64,000 bases of DNA from Streptomyces sp. MJM8645 (GCF_001625365.1 NZ_LJJF01000001.1:6622501-6686500); one strand, 5' to 3'. Shown: positions 34,028 to 42,840, counted from the stretch's first letter. Numbers and translations: made by a program. The notes: generated by a model not told the origin, from the sequence alone.

Positions 34028-34075
34028 TCACCCGGAGATGTCGTCGTCCACCACCACGTCTGGTCTCCTCGGCAT
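34028..34075 (-). CDS. Possible leader peptide (15 aa) for the ABC-F gene
   Basis: The frame MPRRPDVVVDDDISG followed by a stop sits about 140 bases upstream of the ABC-F start, on the same strand, and is followed directly by a hairpin. No strong ribosome binding site. It is listed only because short leader ORFs with hairpins are usual before ABC-F resistance genes; it may be chance. Confidence 0.25.
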   Translation of the reverse strand: MPRRPDVVVDDDISG

Positions 34076-34206
34076 ACGGACGGTCGAAGTCCGCGCAAGT
34101 GTAGCCACCGGCTGCCAGGCACGCACGGCATTTATCCGGCGGCCGCCATCCCTGTGCCACCGGTGATCGTGCTGCGCAGGAAGTCGGTGGGGTCGACTTC
34201 CTGTGC

Positions 34207-34773
34207 TCATGGGCGGGTGGCTTGGGCTGCTTGGGTGGCTTGGGTGCGGCAGTGGGTGAGGGCGCACTTGAGGCGGGGGTCGGGGTTGGTGGTGGTGAGG
34301 AGTTCGCCGGCGGTGGTGAGGGTGGTCCAGTAGGCGGTGGGGTCGCCGGTGCGGGGGAGGGGTGGGGTGGTGATGAGGGAGAGGTAGGCGGTGGTGAGGT
34401 TGCCGGTGGTGAACCAGCGGTTGAGGCCGTGGTGGTGGCCGGGTCGGATGTCGCCGTGGGCGTTGACGGCGGTGAGGAGGTGGTCGATGACGGTGCGTTG
34501 GGTGGGGGTGAGGGTGGCGGGGATGTCGAAGATGCCGAGGGCTTCGAGGAGTTCGCCGGTGTCGGTTTCGGAGTCGGGGCGGGGGTTGGCGAGGAGGGCG
34601 TCGTGGCAGTCGTCGAGGCGGCGGGTGGTCTCGGTGTGGGGGATGGCGAGGGCGAGGCAGACGGCTTGGGCGGCGGGTCGGGGTTGGTGGCCGAGGCGGG
34701 CGAGGAGGGCGTAGGTGGCGGCGGGGGTGGCGCCGCGGGAGAGGGTGTGTTTGGCGAGGTTGGTGAGGTGCAT
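34207..34773 (-). CDS. Hypothetical protein
   Basis: A 188-residue soluble, mostly helical protein (MHLTNLAKHTLSRGATPAAT...). I recognise no domain. A segment near residue 100 (HGDIRPGHHHGLNRWFTTG) is His-rich, and the tail (DPRLKCALTHCRTQATQ) has two Cys near a His. Thr is very frequent and third codon positions are almost all C, a style shared with the gene at 16282. It reads like a genuine streptomycete gene by codon bias. Neighbours give no functional hint. Confidence 0.55.
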   Translation of the reverse strand: MHLTNLAKHTLSRGATPAATYALLARLGHQPRPAAQAVCLALAIPHTETTRRLDDCHDALLANPRPDSETDTGELLEALGIFDIPATLTPTQRTVIDHLLTAVNAHGDIRPGHHHGLNRWFTTGNLTTAYLSLITTPPLPRTGDPTAYWTTLTTAGELLTTTNPDPRLKCALTHCRTQATQAAQATRP

Positions 34774-35065
34774 GGGTGGTGCGGCTTTCAGACGGTGGCG
34801 GGGGTGACGGGCGACGAAGGTGCGGGGCGGCGGGTTGTGAGCATGGCGGGTGCCTCAAGAAGGATTGTGCGGGGGAGTCCTGGTGGGGAGAAGGGCCGGG
34901 CTTGATCAGCCGATCGGGACCGGGGCGCCCTGAAGGAGAAGGGGGATGCCGTCGCCATGCTCCCAGGAGTCCCAGGCGTCTTCGACCGCTTGACCAGCGG
35001 TCGGGGCCGCGTCTGCACTCGTCGTCGTCGCCGTCCGCAGCGGCGAGTTCGGCGACGTCTGAAAC
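34774..35065. other. Intergenic region
   Basis: About 290 bases plus the adjoining terminator, with no supported gene. It should hold the promoter of the hypothetical gene at 34207-34773. No repeat or palindrome seen. Confidence 0.4.
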
Positions 35066-35100
35066 CGCAGGCCCGGACCGCTCACCGGTCCGGGCCTGCG
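35066..35100. terminator. Hairpin terminator of the heparin-lyase-like gene
   Basis: A perfect 15-bp stem (CGCAGGCCCGGACCG) with a 5-base loop begins 6 bases after the end of the polysaccharide-lyase gene on the minus strand. Confidence 0.75.
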
Positions 35101-35105
35101 CGCCG

Positions 35106-35828
35106 TCACGAGCCGGCGGTGGCCGCCTCCAGCGTGGTGGCCATCACCGGGCTGGTGAAGGTGTTCGTCGCATCCCCCGTGGAGGGGTGGTAGGAGCCCC
35201 ACTTGAGGTAGTTGCGGTCACCGTCCCAGGTGGTGCCCTTGAAGGTGTCCGAGCCGGTGGTGAAGGTCTGCTTCACGCCGTCGAACCAGAAGTCGATGGT
35301 GCCGTCGGTGCGGCCCAGGCGGATCTTCAGCGCGTACGAGTGCCACGTGTTGTTGGTCGTCTGCGCGGTCCACAGGGAGTGCGCGACGTGGTCGGTGTCC
35401 CACTCCTGGAGGCGGACGCGCCCGTTGACGATGTCGATCTCGATCGGGTGGTTGGCCGTGCCGGTGCTCGGCGAGCACTTGAGCTGGAAGACGTACCGGC
35501 TGTTGGTGTCCTTGATGTCCACCTTGGACGACCAGCCGAGGTAGAAGGTGTCGCCCTCCTTCAGGTCCGGGCTGAGCGTCTCGCAGCGCTCCTCGCCGGC
35601 GGCTTGGAAGGCCCGCCACACGCTGCCCTTGACGGAGTCCTTGACGACGCCGAAGTTGCCGGCCGCGCACTGGACCGCCTTGAACGAGGACGGGCCGGTG
35701 CTGGTGCTCGGCGTCCACAGGACCTTGCCCGCGTCGGCGGCGGAGGCCTGGCCGCCGCAGGTGAGCGCGAACGTGGCGAGGGCGGCGGCCGCGGCGGCGG
35801 TCTTGCGGCGCTGGGTCAGAAGGGACAT
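35106..35828 (-). CDS. Secreted heparin lyase I-family polysaccharide lyase
   Basis: A 240-residue secreted protein: signal peptide 1-31 (ending GGQASA), then a beta-jelly-roll domain with FKAVQCAAGNFG, YLGWSSKVDIKDTNSRYVFQLKCSP, HSLWTAQTTNNTWHSYALKIRLG and DGDRNYLKWGSYHP. The block order and the length match the heparin lyase I-like (PF14099) family, which cleaves acidic polysaccharides by beta-elimination. In streptomycetes the natural substrate is unclear. The ATG at 35828 follows GGGAGAGG. It ends in a strong terminator and is a single-gene unit. Confidence 0.8.
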   Translation of the reverse strand: MSLLTQRRKTAAAAAALATFALTCGGQASAADAGKVLWTPSTSTGPSSFKAVQCAAGNFGVVKDSVKGSVWRAFQAAGEERCETLSPDLKEGDTFYLGWSSKVDIKDTNSRYVFQLKCSPSTGTANHPIEIDIVNGRVRLQEWDTDHVAHSLWTAQTTNNTWHSYALKIRLGRTDGTIDFWFDGVKQTFTTGSDTFKGTTWDGDRNYLKWGSYHPSTGDATNTFTSPVMATTLEAATAGS

Positions 35829-35991
35829 GCCTCTCCCGGGGGGATGAGTGGCGCGGGGCGGGGGACGGGTGTACGCGGCGATTCGACCACCGCCCGGCCC
35901 GTCCGGCCAGACGGAACGGCCGACGGAAGAGCCTTTTCGGACACTTCCGCCGGCCGTCCTGTCGACCTGAACCCGAACCCGGGCCCGTCCG

Positions 35992-37395
35992 TTACGGGTT
36001 GCGCGGCCCCTCAGCACCCTCGGAGCCCTCGTCGTAGGAGGAGGTGCCCTCGTCCAGCAGCGGCTCCTGCGTCTTGAGGTGCGCGGGGGCCAGCGCCCGC
36101 AGCGTGTGGTAGCCGGTGATGACGACCAGGGTGCCCAGCGCGATGCCGCTGAGGCTGAAGGTGTCGGTGAACTTCAGGGTGACGTTGCCGATGCCGATGA
36201 TGATGCCCGCGGCGGCCGGCACCAGGTTCAGCGGGTTGCGCAGATCCACCTTGGACTTGATCCAGATCTGCGCGCCGAGCAGGCCGATCATGCCGTACAG
36301 GATGACGGTGATGCCGCCGAGCACCCCGCCGGGGATCGCGGCCACGACGGCGCCGAACTTCGGGCAGACGCCGAACAGCAGCGCGAAGCCGGCCGCGGCC
36401 CAGTAGGCGGCGGTGGAGTAGACCCGGGTGGCGGCCATGACGCCGATGTTCTCGGAGTAGGTGGTGTTCGGCGGGCCGCCGAGCGCGGTGGAGAGCATGG
36501 AGCCGACGCCGTCGGCGGAGATCGCGACGCCGAGCTTGTCGTCCAGCGTCTGGCCGGTCATCTCGCCCACGGCCTTGACGTGCCCGGCGTTCTCCGCGAC
36601 GAGCGCGATCACCACGGGCAGGGCGACCAGGATCGCGGACCACTGGAAGGAGGGGCCGTGGAAGTCGGGCAGGCCGATCCAGTCCGCCTTGCCGACGCCC
36701 GACAGGTCCAGGCGCCAGTGGTCGGTGAGGTGGCCGCCCGCGTCCACCGAGTGGATCTTGCCGAAGACCCGGTCGAACAGCCAGGAGATCCCGTACCCGA
36801 AGAGCAGCCCGAGGAAGATCGCCACGCGCGACCAGAAGCCCCGCAGGCACACCACGGCCAGACCGGTGAACAGCATCACCAGCAGCGCCGTCCACTGGTC
36901 CTGCGGCCAGTAGGTCGACGCGGTGACGGGGGCGAGGTTGAAGCCGATCAGCATGACGACCGCGCCGGTCACGATCGGCGGCATCGCCGCGTGGATGATC
37001 CGCGCCCCGAACCGCTGGACCGCGAGGCCCACCAGGAACAGTGCCGCGCCCACCACGAACACCGCACCGGTCACGGTCGCGCTGGTGCCGCCCTGCGCCC
37101 GGATCACCGCGGCCACGCCCACGAAGGACAGCGAGCAGCCGAGGTAGCTGGGCACCCGGCCGCGGGTGGCCAGCAGGAAGATGATCGTCGAGACGCCGGA
37201 CATCATGATCGCCAGGTTGGGGTTGAGCCCCATCAGCACGGGCGCCACGAAGCTCGCGCCGAACATGGCCACCACGTGCTGGGCGCCGAGCCCTGCCGTG
37301 CGGGGCCAGGAGAGCCGTTCGTCGGGGCGGACGACCGCCCCCGGCGCGGGCGTACGCCCGTCACCGTGCAGCTTCCAGCGCACGCCGAGATCCAT
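35992..37395 (-). CDS. Uracil-xanthine permease (NCS2 family)
   Basis: A 467-residue, 14-helix nucleobase:cation symporter. Family blocks: GLGAQHVVAMFGASFVAPVLMG near the N-terminus, LVAENAGHVKAVGEMTG (the substrate-binding QxxGExxG-like region), GVGSMLSTALGGPPNTTYSENIG (the NCS2 signature), and IPGGVLGGITVILYGMIGLLGAQIW. It imports uracil or xanthine. I start at the ATG at 37395 (MDLGVRWKLHGDG), the usual N-terminus; an in-frame GTG at 37500 would add 35 residues. The C-terminus is acidic. The gene lies downstream of a LuxR/TrmB-like regulator on the same strand. Confidence 0.9.
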   Translation of the reverse strand: MDLGVRWKLHGDGRTPAPGAVVRPDERLSWPRTAGLGAQHVVAMFGASFVAPVLMGLNPNLAIMMSGVSTIIFLLATRGRVPSYLGCSLSFVGVAAVIRAQGGTSATVTGAVFVVGAALFLVGLAVQRFGARIIHAAMPPIVTGAVVMLIGFNLAPVTASTYWPQDQWTALLVMLFTGLAVVCLRGFWSRVAIFLGLLFGYGISWLFDRVFGKIHSVDAGGHLTDHWRLDLSGVGKADWIGLPDFHGPSFQWSAILVALPVVIALVAENAGHVKAVGEMTGQTLDDKLGVAISADGVGSMLSTALGGPPNTTYSENIGVMAATRVYSTAAYWAAAGFALLFGVCPKFGAVVAAIPGGVLGGITVILYGMIGLLGAQIWIKSKVDLRNPLNLVPAAAGIIIGIGNVTLKFTDTFSLSGIALGTLVVITGYHTLRALAPAHLKTQEPLLDEGTSSYDEGSEGAEGPRNP

Positions 37396-37525
37396 GGTGG
37401 GGGTTCGCTTTCTCTGTACTTCCGGTGAACTGTCCGCACCATTCTCCCGGTCACCGGGCCTGCCGCGCGCACCCGGCCCGGCCTTGACCTGCGCACTCAC
37501 GCGGCCCGGGGGCGGCGCAGCCGGC

Positions 37526-38479
37526 TCACAGCAGCTCGGCCCGGGCGGCCTGGATGCCCGCCTGGAACCGGGTCCGGGCCCCGAAGCGGTCCATCAGCTC
37601 CCGCACCCAGCGCTGCACCGTCCGGGTGGACACCCCCAGCTGGCGGGCGATCGACTCGTCGGTGAGCCCCGCCGCGAGCAGCGGGAGCAGTTGGCGGTGC
37701 CGGTCCTCCGGATTCTCCTCCGGCAGGGCGGGCAGCCGCATCGCCTGCGCCCAGTACAGCTCGAACAGTCCGGCGAGCGCGTCCAGCAGGGTGGAGGGCC
37801 GGATCAGCAGCACGCTCTGCAACTCGGTGCCCGCGCTGACCGGCAGCAGCGCCCAGCGGTCGTCCAACAGCGCCAGCTTCAGCGGCAGTTCGGTGTGCAC
37901 CCGGGCCTGCTCCCCGGCCGTGGCGAAGGAGTGGATCTCCGCCAGGCGCTCCGGATCGCGCAGCACCCGGCTGTGGTACACCACCCTGGTCGTCACCCCC
38001 CGTGCCAGCAGGGCCAGTTCGGTCTGCGGATCGCTGCGCCGGATGTACGGGGGCCGGTCCAGGACCCGCAGCCGCTCGCGCACCCCGAACTGGAGGGTGC
38101 GCCACAGCTCGGCGACCGATCTGCGCCCGCAGATCACCTCGACCGGCGCGTCGGAGCCGGTGCCGTCCCGGCCCTGCCGGTAGGTGCGCATCAGCTCGCC
38201 CATCCGGCCCCGGGCGCGCCGCAGTTCGACCTCGCGCCGCAGCAGCAGCTCCTCCACCGCCACGTCGGGCGGCACCGCCGCCCAGGCCCCGGCCGCGCAG
38301 GCCTCCACCAGCCCCTGCGCGGCCAGCGAGACCAGTGCCGCGAGCACGATCGAGGCCTGGAGGTTCATCTGGGCGGCCAGCCACTGCGGGTCGGCGGCCT
38401 GGACGCCGAGCAGCCGCAGGTAGAGCTGCTCCTCGACCGCGCCGAGGCCGAGTCCGCCGAGCATGCCCGTCCCCGACAC
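37526..38479 (-). CDS. LuxR-family regulator with TrmB-like N-terminus
   Basis: A 317-residue regulator. The C-terminal 65 residues are a LuxR/GerE helix-turn-helix (LLPLLAAGLTDESIARQLGVSTRTVQRWVRELMDRFGARTRFQAG). The N-terminal part (VEEQLYLRLLGVQAADPQWLAAQMNLQ) resembles a TrmB-like winged helix, with a middle domain similar to the phospholipase-D-like sensor region. This is a common streptomycete orphan regulator type. GTG start at 38479 with AGGAGG 5 bases upstream. It is followed by the permease gene, which it may control. Confidence 0.75.
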   Translation of the reverse strand: MSGTGMLGGLGLGAVEEQLYLRLLGVQAADPQWLAAQMNLQASIVLAALVSLAAQGLVEACAAGAWAAVPPDVAVEELLLRREVELRRARGRMGELMRTYRQGRDGTGSDAPVEVICGRRSVAELWRTLQFGVRERLRVLDRPPYIRRSDPQTELALLARGVTTRVVYHSRVLRDPERLAEIHSFATAGEQARVHTELPLKLALLDDRWALLPVSAGTELQSVLLIRPSTLLDALAGLFELYWAQAMRLPALPEENPEDRHRQLLPLLAAGLTDESIARQLGVSTRTVQRWVRELMDRFGARTRFQAGIQAARAELL

Positions 38480-38670
38480 TGCGTCCTCCTCGTCCTGCAC
38501 CGCCAGTGGACGAGCCGACTGTGCGCCACTCGGTGCCCGAAATCAAGGGATTGATCGGGCGACATGTTCCCGCCATGTCGGGTTCCTGCCCACGCGGCTC
38601 CCTTCCCGGCCCGCCCGCGGCGCCCGCAAGCTGGGCGGCACCCCCTCAACTCCCAGTGAAGGAGCCCCCC

Positions 38671-39381
38671 ATGGCCCTTTCCCGCACCGGCCGGCTCGTG
38701 CTCGCCGCCCTGCTGGCCCTCCCGGCCGCCGCGGCCGCGACCCCCGCGACGGCCACCCCCGCCACCCACGCCGCCGCGCACGGCTACGGCTCCGCGCACC
38801 GGTTCGGCCACGGCGCCCGCTACGACGGCGGAGTCTGGGGCGGCTACGTCGCCCAGGGCAGCGGCTTCCAGAGCGTCTCCGGCTCCTGGACCATGCCCGC
38901 CGTGCAGTGCAACACCGCCAACGACCTGTTCGCCCCCTGGGTCGGGATCGACGGCTACGGCTCGCAGACCGTCGAGCAGACCGGTGTCCAGGCCGACTGC
39001 TCCAGCGGCTCCCCGGTCTACTCGGCCTGGTACGAGATGTACCCGGCCCCGCCGCAGTACTTCAGCGACCCGGTGGACGCCGGTGACAGCTTCACCGCCT
39101 CGGTGGTCAACAGCGGCGGTTCCAGCTACGCCCTGCAGATCACCGACAACACCAAGGGCTGGACCGAGACCACCACCCAGCAGCTCGACGGCCAGAACGT
39201 CAGCGCCGAGGCCGTGATCGAGTCCCCGAGCCAGAGCTACCCCTCCTTCAGCCGCCTGGACTTCTCCGGCGTCACGGTCAACGGCCAGGTCTTCGACGGC
39301 TACTCCCCGCAGGCCATCGACAGCGGCCCCTACACCGAGACCCCGCTCAGCAACGGCTCCTTCGCGATAGTCCCCGCCTGA
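38671..39381 (+). CDS. G1-family glutamic endopeptidase
   Basis: A 236-residue secreted protease: signal peptide 1-23 or longer, a short His/Ala-rich pro-region, and the eqolisin beta-sandwich. The catalytic pair is Gln103 (SQTVEQTGVQADC) and Glu180 (NVSAEAVIESPS). YSAWYEMYPAPPQ and SGSWTMPAVQC are family blocks. It is active in acid and secreted. The ATG follows AAGGAG. The 3' end is followed by a run of CCTGACCCGCC-type direct repeats and a long terminator. Confidence 0.88.
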   Translation: MALSRTGRLVLAALLALPAAAAATPATATPATHAAAHGYGSAHRFGHGARYDGGVWGGYVAQGSGFQSVSGSWTMPAVQCNTANDLFAPWVGIDGYGSQTVEQTGVQADCSSGSPVYSAWYEMYPAPPQYFSDPVDAGDSFTASVVNSGGSSYALQITDNTKGWTETTTQQLDGQNVSAEAVIESPSQSYPSFSRLDFSGVTVNGQVFDGYSPQAIDSGPYTETPLSNGSFAIVPA

Positions 39382-39457
39382 CCCGCCCCGCCTGACCCGC
39401 CCGGCCTGACCCGCCCGGCCTGACCCGTTCCACTCGACCCGCCTGCGAGCCCGTCTG

Positions 39458-39505
39458 CGAGCCCGCCCCGGCCCCCGCCTTCCCGTGGGGGCCGGGGCGG
39501 GCTCG
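39458..39505. terminator. Long hairpin terminator after the G1 peptidase
   Basis: A perfect 19-bp stem (CGAGCCCGCCCCGGCCCCC) with a 10-base loop. Immediately before it (39379-39430) the sequence repeats CCTGACCCGCC three to four times. It separates the peptidase from the TetR operon. Confidence 0.75.
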
Positions 39506-39506
39506 T

Positions 39507-39538
39507 GTCCCAGAGGGACTCATGTCCCAATGGGACAT
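39507..39538. promoter_or_regulatory. Two tandem TetR operators
   Basis: Two palindromes sharing GTCCC-3-GGGAC: GTCCCAGAGGGAC (39507-39519) and ATGTCCCAATGGGACAT (39522-39538), the latter a perfect 17-mer. Their centres are 17 bases apart. They lie just upstream of the TetR GTG start, so the regulator should repress its own operon, including the SDR and ADH genes. Confidence 0.75.
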
Positions 39539-39560
39539 TTCCGGGTGTACGGTGGCTCCC

Positions 39561-40211
39561 GTGACCACCGAGAAGGCCGAGCACACTACCGAGGGACGGC
39601 GTGACCGCAAGGCGCGCCGCACCCGCGAGTCACTGGCCGCCGCCGCCCTCCAGCTGGTGCTGGACCGCGGCCTGGCCGCCGTCTCCGTCGAGGACGTCAC
39701 CGACCGGGCCGACGTCTCCCGCCGCACCTTCAGCCGGTACTTCGCCTCCCGCGAGGACGCCGTGCTGGACTGCCTGCGCGCCGACTTCGGCCGGATCAAC
39801 GCGGCGCTGGCGGCCCGCCCCGCCGCCGAGACCCCGGTGGCCGCCTACCGCGCGGCGCTGCGGATCTGGCTGGGCGACGAGCGGGACCCGGCCTGGCACC
39901 GGCGCCCCGGTGTGCGGGAGCTGTTCGGCCTGATCGCCGCCGAGCCCTCGCTGACCGCCGCCTACCGGCGGATCTGCGTCGACGAGGAGGAGGCCTCCAT
40001 CCGGATCGCCGCCGCCCGCCTCGGCCTGGACGCGGAGTACGACCTGCGCCCGGCCGTCGCCGTCGGCCTCGGCGTGGCGGCCCTCCAGGCCGCCTCCCGC
40101 GCCTGGGTCCGCCACCCCGTCGGCGCCGACGAGCCGGATCTGCCCGACCTCGTGGAACGGGCCTTCGACCTGCTCGCCGCCGAACCGCCCCCCGACGGCC
40201 CGGCGGCCTGA
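39561..40211 (+). CDS. TetR-family repressor
   Basis: A 216-residue TetR protein with the N-terminal helix-turn-helix LAAAALQLVLDRGLAAVSVEDVTDRADVSRRTFSRYFASREDAV. The C-terminal ligand domain has no recognised subtype. I start at the GTG at 39561: the in-frame ATG at 39522 lies inside a perfect operator palindrome and would not be transcribed or translated sensibly. There is little ribosome binding site, so it may be leaderless or nearly so. First gene of a co-directional set with the SDR (44 bases later) and the zinc alcohol dehydrogenase. Confidence 0.85.
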   Translation: MTTEKAEHTTEGRRDRKARRTRESLAAAALQLVLDRGLAAVSVEDVTDRADVSRRTFSRYFASREDAVLDCLRADFGRINAALAARPAAETPVAAYRAALRIWLGDERDPAWHRRPGVRELFGLIAAEPSLTAAYRRICVDEEEASIRIAAARLGLDAEYDLRPAVAVGLGVAALQAASRAWVRHPVGADEPDLPDLVERAFDLLAAEPPPDGPAA

Positions 40212-40255
40212 ACCACCGCGCCCACCCGGCGCACCCGCACGAAAGGACGTACGCC

Positions 40256-41023
40256 ATGACCGGCACCGACCACCCCCAGGAGTTCACCGGCAAGGCCGCA
40301 CTGGTCACCGGTGGCGCCTCCGGCATCGGCCTCGCCGTGGCCCGCCGCCTGGCGGCCGGCGGCGCGGCCGTCGCCGTCGCCGACTTCGACCTGGAGGGCG
40401 CCCGCAGGGCCGCCGCCGAACTGGAGGCCGCCGGCGCCCGGGCCCTGGCGATCGGGACGGACGTCACCGACCCGGAGTCGGTGCGGGCCGCCGTCCAGGC
40501 CGCCGTGGACGGCCTCGGCGCCCTGCACCTGGCCGTCAACAACGCCGGCATCAGCGGCGCGAAGGCCCCCACCGGCGCGTACGAGCCCGAGCAGTGGCGC
40601 CGGGTCCTGGCCACCAACCTCGACGGCGTCTTCTACTCGCTGCGCTACGAGATCCCCGCCATCCTGGCGGCCGGCGGCGGCGCCGTCGTCAACATGGCCT
40701 CGATCCTGGGCACCAACGGCTTCGCCGGCTCGCCCGCCTACGCGGCCGCCAAGCACGGCGTGGTCGGCCTGACCAAGACCGCCGCCCTGGAGTACGCCGC
40801 GCAGGGCGTGCGGATCAACGCCGTCGGTCCGGGCTTCATCGACACCCCGCTGCTGAGCGCGGCCGACGAGGAGGCCCGTCAGGCGCTGGTCGCCCTGCAC
40901 CCGGCCGGCCGGCTCGGCCGCGCCGAGGAGGTCGCCGAACTGACCGCCTTCCTGCTCTCCGACCGGGCCTCCTTCATCCATGGCAGCTACCACCTGGTCG
41001 ACGGCGCCTACGCGGCCCGCTGA
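40256..41023 (+). CDS. SDR-family oxidoreductase
   Basis: A 255-residue classical short-chain dehydrogenase. The NAD(P) motif TGGASGIG (19-26), Asp in VADFD (suggesting NAD preference), NNAG, catalytic Ser in NMASILG and the YAAAK motif (PAYAAAKHG) are all intact. The ATG follows GAAAGGA. It is part of the TetR-controlled set and probably oxidises or reduces a small alcohol or ketone together with the downstream alcohol dehydrogenase. The specific substrate is not visible. Confidence 0.88.
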   Translation: MTGTDHPQEFTGKAALVTGGASGIGLAVARRLAAGGAAVAVADFDLEGARRAAAELEAAGARALAIGTDVTDPESVRAAVQAAVDGLGALHLAVNNAGISGAKAPTGAYEPEQWRRVLATNLDGVFYSLRYEIPAILAAGGGAVVNMASILGTNGFAGSPAYAAAKHGVVGLTKTAALEYAAQGVRINAVGPGFIDTPLLSAADEEARQALVALHPAGRLGRAEEVAELTAFLLSDRASFIHGSYHLVDGAYAAR

Positions 41024-41114
41024 CCGGCCCGCTGCCCAGGCCCGTCCGGTGGCCGGGGCAGCGCAACCGGGGGGACAGTCGAGTCCGGGGGCAGAGAGAG
41101 GGAGTCCGAAACCC

Positions 41115-42155
41115 ATGAAGGCAGTCCAGTACCGCAGCGTCGGCGCCGCCCCCGAGGTGGTCACCGTCCCCGATCCGGAGCCCGGCCCCGGCCAGGTCCT
41201 GCTCAAGGTCACCGCGGCGGGGGTGTGCCACTCCGACATCGCCGTGATGAGCATGCCCGCCGAGCGGCTGTCCTTCCCCCTGCCGCTCACCCTCGGGCAC
41301 GAGGGCGTCGGCACCGTGGCCGCGCTCGGCGCGGGCGTGACCGGCCTGGCCGAGGGCGAAGCGGTCGCCGTCTACGGGCCGTGGGGCTGCGGCAACTGCG
41401 CCAAGTGCGCGGAGGGCAAGGAGAACTACTGCCTGCGCGCCGCCGAACTGGGCATCCGCCCGCCCGGCCTGGGCGCCCCCGGGGCGATGGCCGAGTACAT
41501 GGTGGTGGACAGCCCCCGGCACCTGGTGCCGCTCGGCGGCCTCGACCCGGTCCGGGCCGTGCCGCTGACGGACGCCGGCCTGACCCCGTATCACGCCATC
41601 AAGCGTTCGCTCGGCAAGCTGACGCCCGGCAGCACCGCCGTGGTGATCGGCACCGGGGGCCTGGGCCACGTCGCGATCCAGCTGCTGCGCGCGATGACCG
41701 CGGCCCGGGTGATCGCCCTGGACGTGACGGAGGAGAAGCTCGCGCTGGCCCGCAGCGTCGGCGCGCACGAGACGGTCCGCTCCGACGCCTCCGCGCCCGC
41801 CCGGGTGCGCGAACTCACCGGCGGCATCGGCGCCCAGGTGGTGCTGGACTTCGTCGGCGCCCCGCCCACGGCAGCCGCGGCCGGCGCGATGGTGGCGGTG
41901 GAGGGCGACGTGACGATCGTCGGCCTCGGCGGCGGCACCCTGGCCGTCGGCTTCGGCGCCCTGCCGTACGAGGTCTCGGTGTCCTCCCCGTACTGGGGCA
42001 CCCGCGCCGAGCTGATCGAGGTCCTCGACCTCGCCCGGGTCGGCGCGGTGGACGTGCACGTCGAGACCTACGGGATCGACGAGGCGCCGCTCGCCTACGA
42101 GCGTCTGCACAGCGGCCGGATCAACGGGCGCGCCGTCATCCTCCCCAACGGCTGA
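41115..42155 (+). CDS. Zinc-dependent alcohol dehydrogenase (MDR family)
   Basis: A 346-residue zinc alcohol dehydrogenase. Catalytic zinc ligands are Cys in GVCHSD and His-Glu in GHEGVG. The structural-zinc lobe has four cysteines (CGNCAKCAEGKENYC). The Rossmann motif is IGTGGLGHVAIQL. The ATG follows GAGGGAG. It is third in the TetR-SDR-ADH set and should take part in oxidation of an alcohol sensed by the repressor. After the stop, GGCTGAC repeats three times, then a terminator. Confidence 0.9.
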   Translation: MKAVQYRSVGAAPEVVTVPDPEPGPGQVLLKVTAAGVCHSDIAVMSMPAERLSFPLPLTLGHEGVGTVAALGAGVTGLAEGEAVAVYGPWGCGNCAKCAEGKENYCLRAAELGIRPPGLGAPGAMAEYMVVDSPRHLVPLGGLDPVRAVPLTDAGLTPYHAIKRSLGKLTPGSTAVVIGTGGLGHVAIQLLRAMTAARVIALDVTEEKLALARSVGAHETVRSDASAPARVRELTGGIGAQVVLDFVGAPPTAAAAGAMVAVEGDVTIVGLGGGTLAVGFGALPYEVSVSSPYWGTRAELIEVLDLARVGAVDVHVETYGIDEAPLAYERLHSGRINGRAVILPNG

Positions 42156-42177
42156 CGGCTGACGGCTGACGGCTGGG

Positions 42178-42221
42178 GCCCCGGTCCCGCCGCCCCTGGT
42201 CGGGGGCGGCGGGACCGGGGC
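42178..42221. terminator. Bidirectional hairpin between ADH and LPMO genes
   Basis: A 19-bp stem (GCCCCGGTCCCGCCGCCCC) with a 6-base loop between the converging alcohol dehydrogenase and LPMO genes. Confidence 0.75.
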
Positions 42222-42249
42222 CGTCAGTACGGTGCAGCGGTCAGGACCG

Positions 42250-42840
42250 TCAGAACTGGACGTCGGTGCAGGAGTAGAAGGCGTTTCCGGTGTCGGCGAC
42301 GTCCCAGACCGCCACCACCACCTGGTGGCCGGTGCGACCGCTGGGGAGGGTCGCGGTGTGGGTGGTGGTGGCGGCGGGCTGGCGGCCGTTGTAGGGGACG
42401 GTCAGGAAGGGGGTGAGGTCCAGGCTGCCCCGGGTGATCGGCTGGCTCGCGTCGTAACCGGGCTTGGTGAGGTAGTACCTGAAGTTCGTGGTGGAGTGCC
42501 GGGCCTCGATGTACCAGGTGAAGGTGAGCTGCTGGCCCGCCGTCACCCGGGTGGTCGGCCAGGTGCCGTTGCGCGGGTCGTCCAGCGGGGCCCAACGGGC
42601 GTCCCCGCCGGCGCAGATGGTGCCGTCGGCCGGGCCCCGGCCGGGGAAGCCCTTCGGGCCCTCGACGCTCTGCGGTTCCCACTGGATGTCGCCGCAGTCC
42701 CACGGCACCCCGCCCGCTCCGCAGAGCGCGGACCGGCTGGGCGGCAGGTTGATGTAGCCGTGCGACTGGGCGGGCAGGGCCAGCACGAGCGGGAGCGCGA
42801 TCGCGGCTGCGGCCGCGACGGTGAGATGACGTTTGCGCAT
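42250..42840 (-). CDS. AA10 lytic polysaccharide monooxygenase (chitin-binding type)
   Basis: A 196-residue secreted copper enzyme. Cleavage of the signal peptide after AQS leaves His27 (HGYINLPPSR) as the new N-terminus, the first half of the copper histidine brace. The second His is in WYIEARHSTTNF, and the axial Phe lies in GNAFYSC. SALCGAGG and DCGDIQWEPQ are typical of small single-domain chitin-active enzymes. It oxidatively cuts crystalline chitin or cellulose. The ATG follows GGAGGAG. A DasR-type operator lies 131 bases upstream, linking it to the GlcNAc/chitin regulon. Confidence 0.93.
   Translation of the reverse strand: MRKRHLTVAAAAAIALPLVLALPAQSHGYINLPPSRSALCGAGGVPWDCGDIQWEPQSVEGPKGFPGRGPADGTICAGGDARWAPLDDPRNGTWPTTRVTAGQQLTFTWYIEARHSTTNFRYYLTKPGYDASQPITRGSLDLTPFLTVPYNGRQPAATTTHTATLPSGRTGHQVVVAVWDVADTGNAFYSCTDVQF

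Noticed and set aside
39522..39560. ATG at 39522 as the TetR start
   Set aside because: It lies inside a perfect 17-bp operator palindrome; the GTG at 39561 gives the normal TetR N-terminus.
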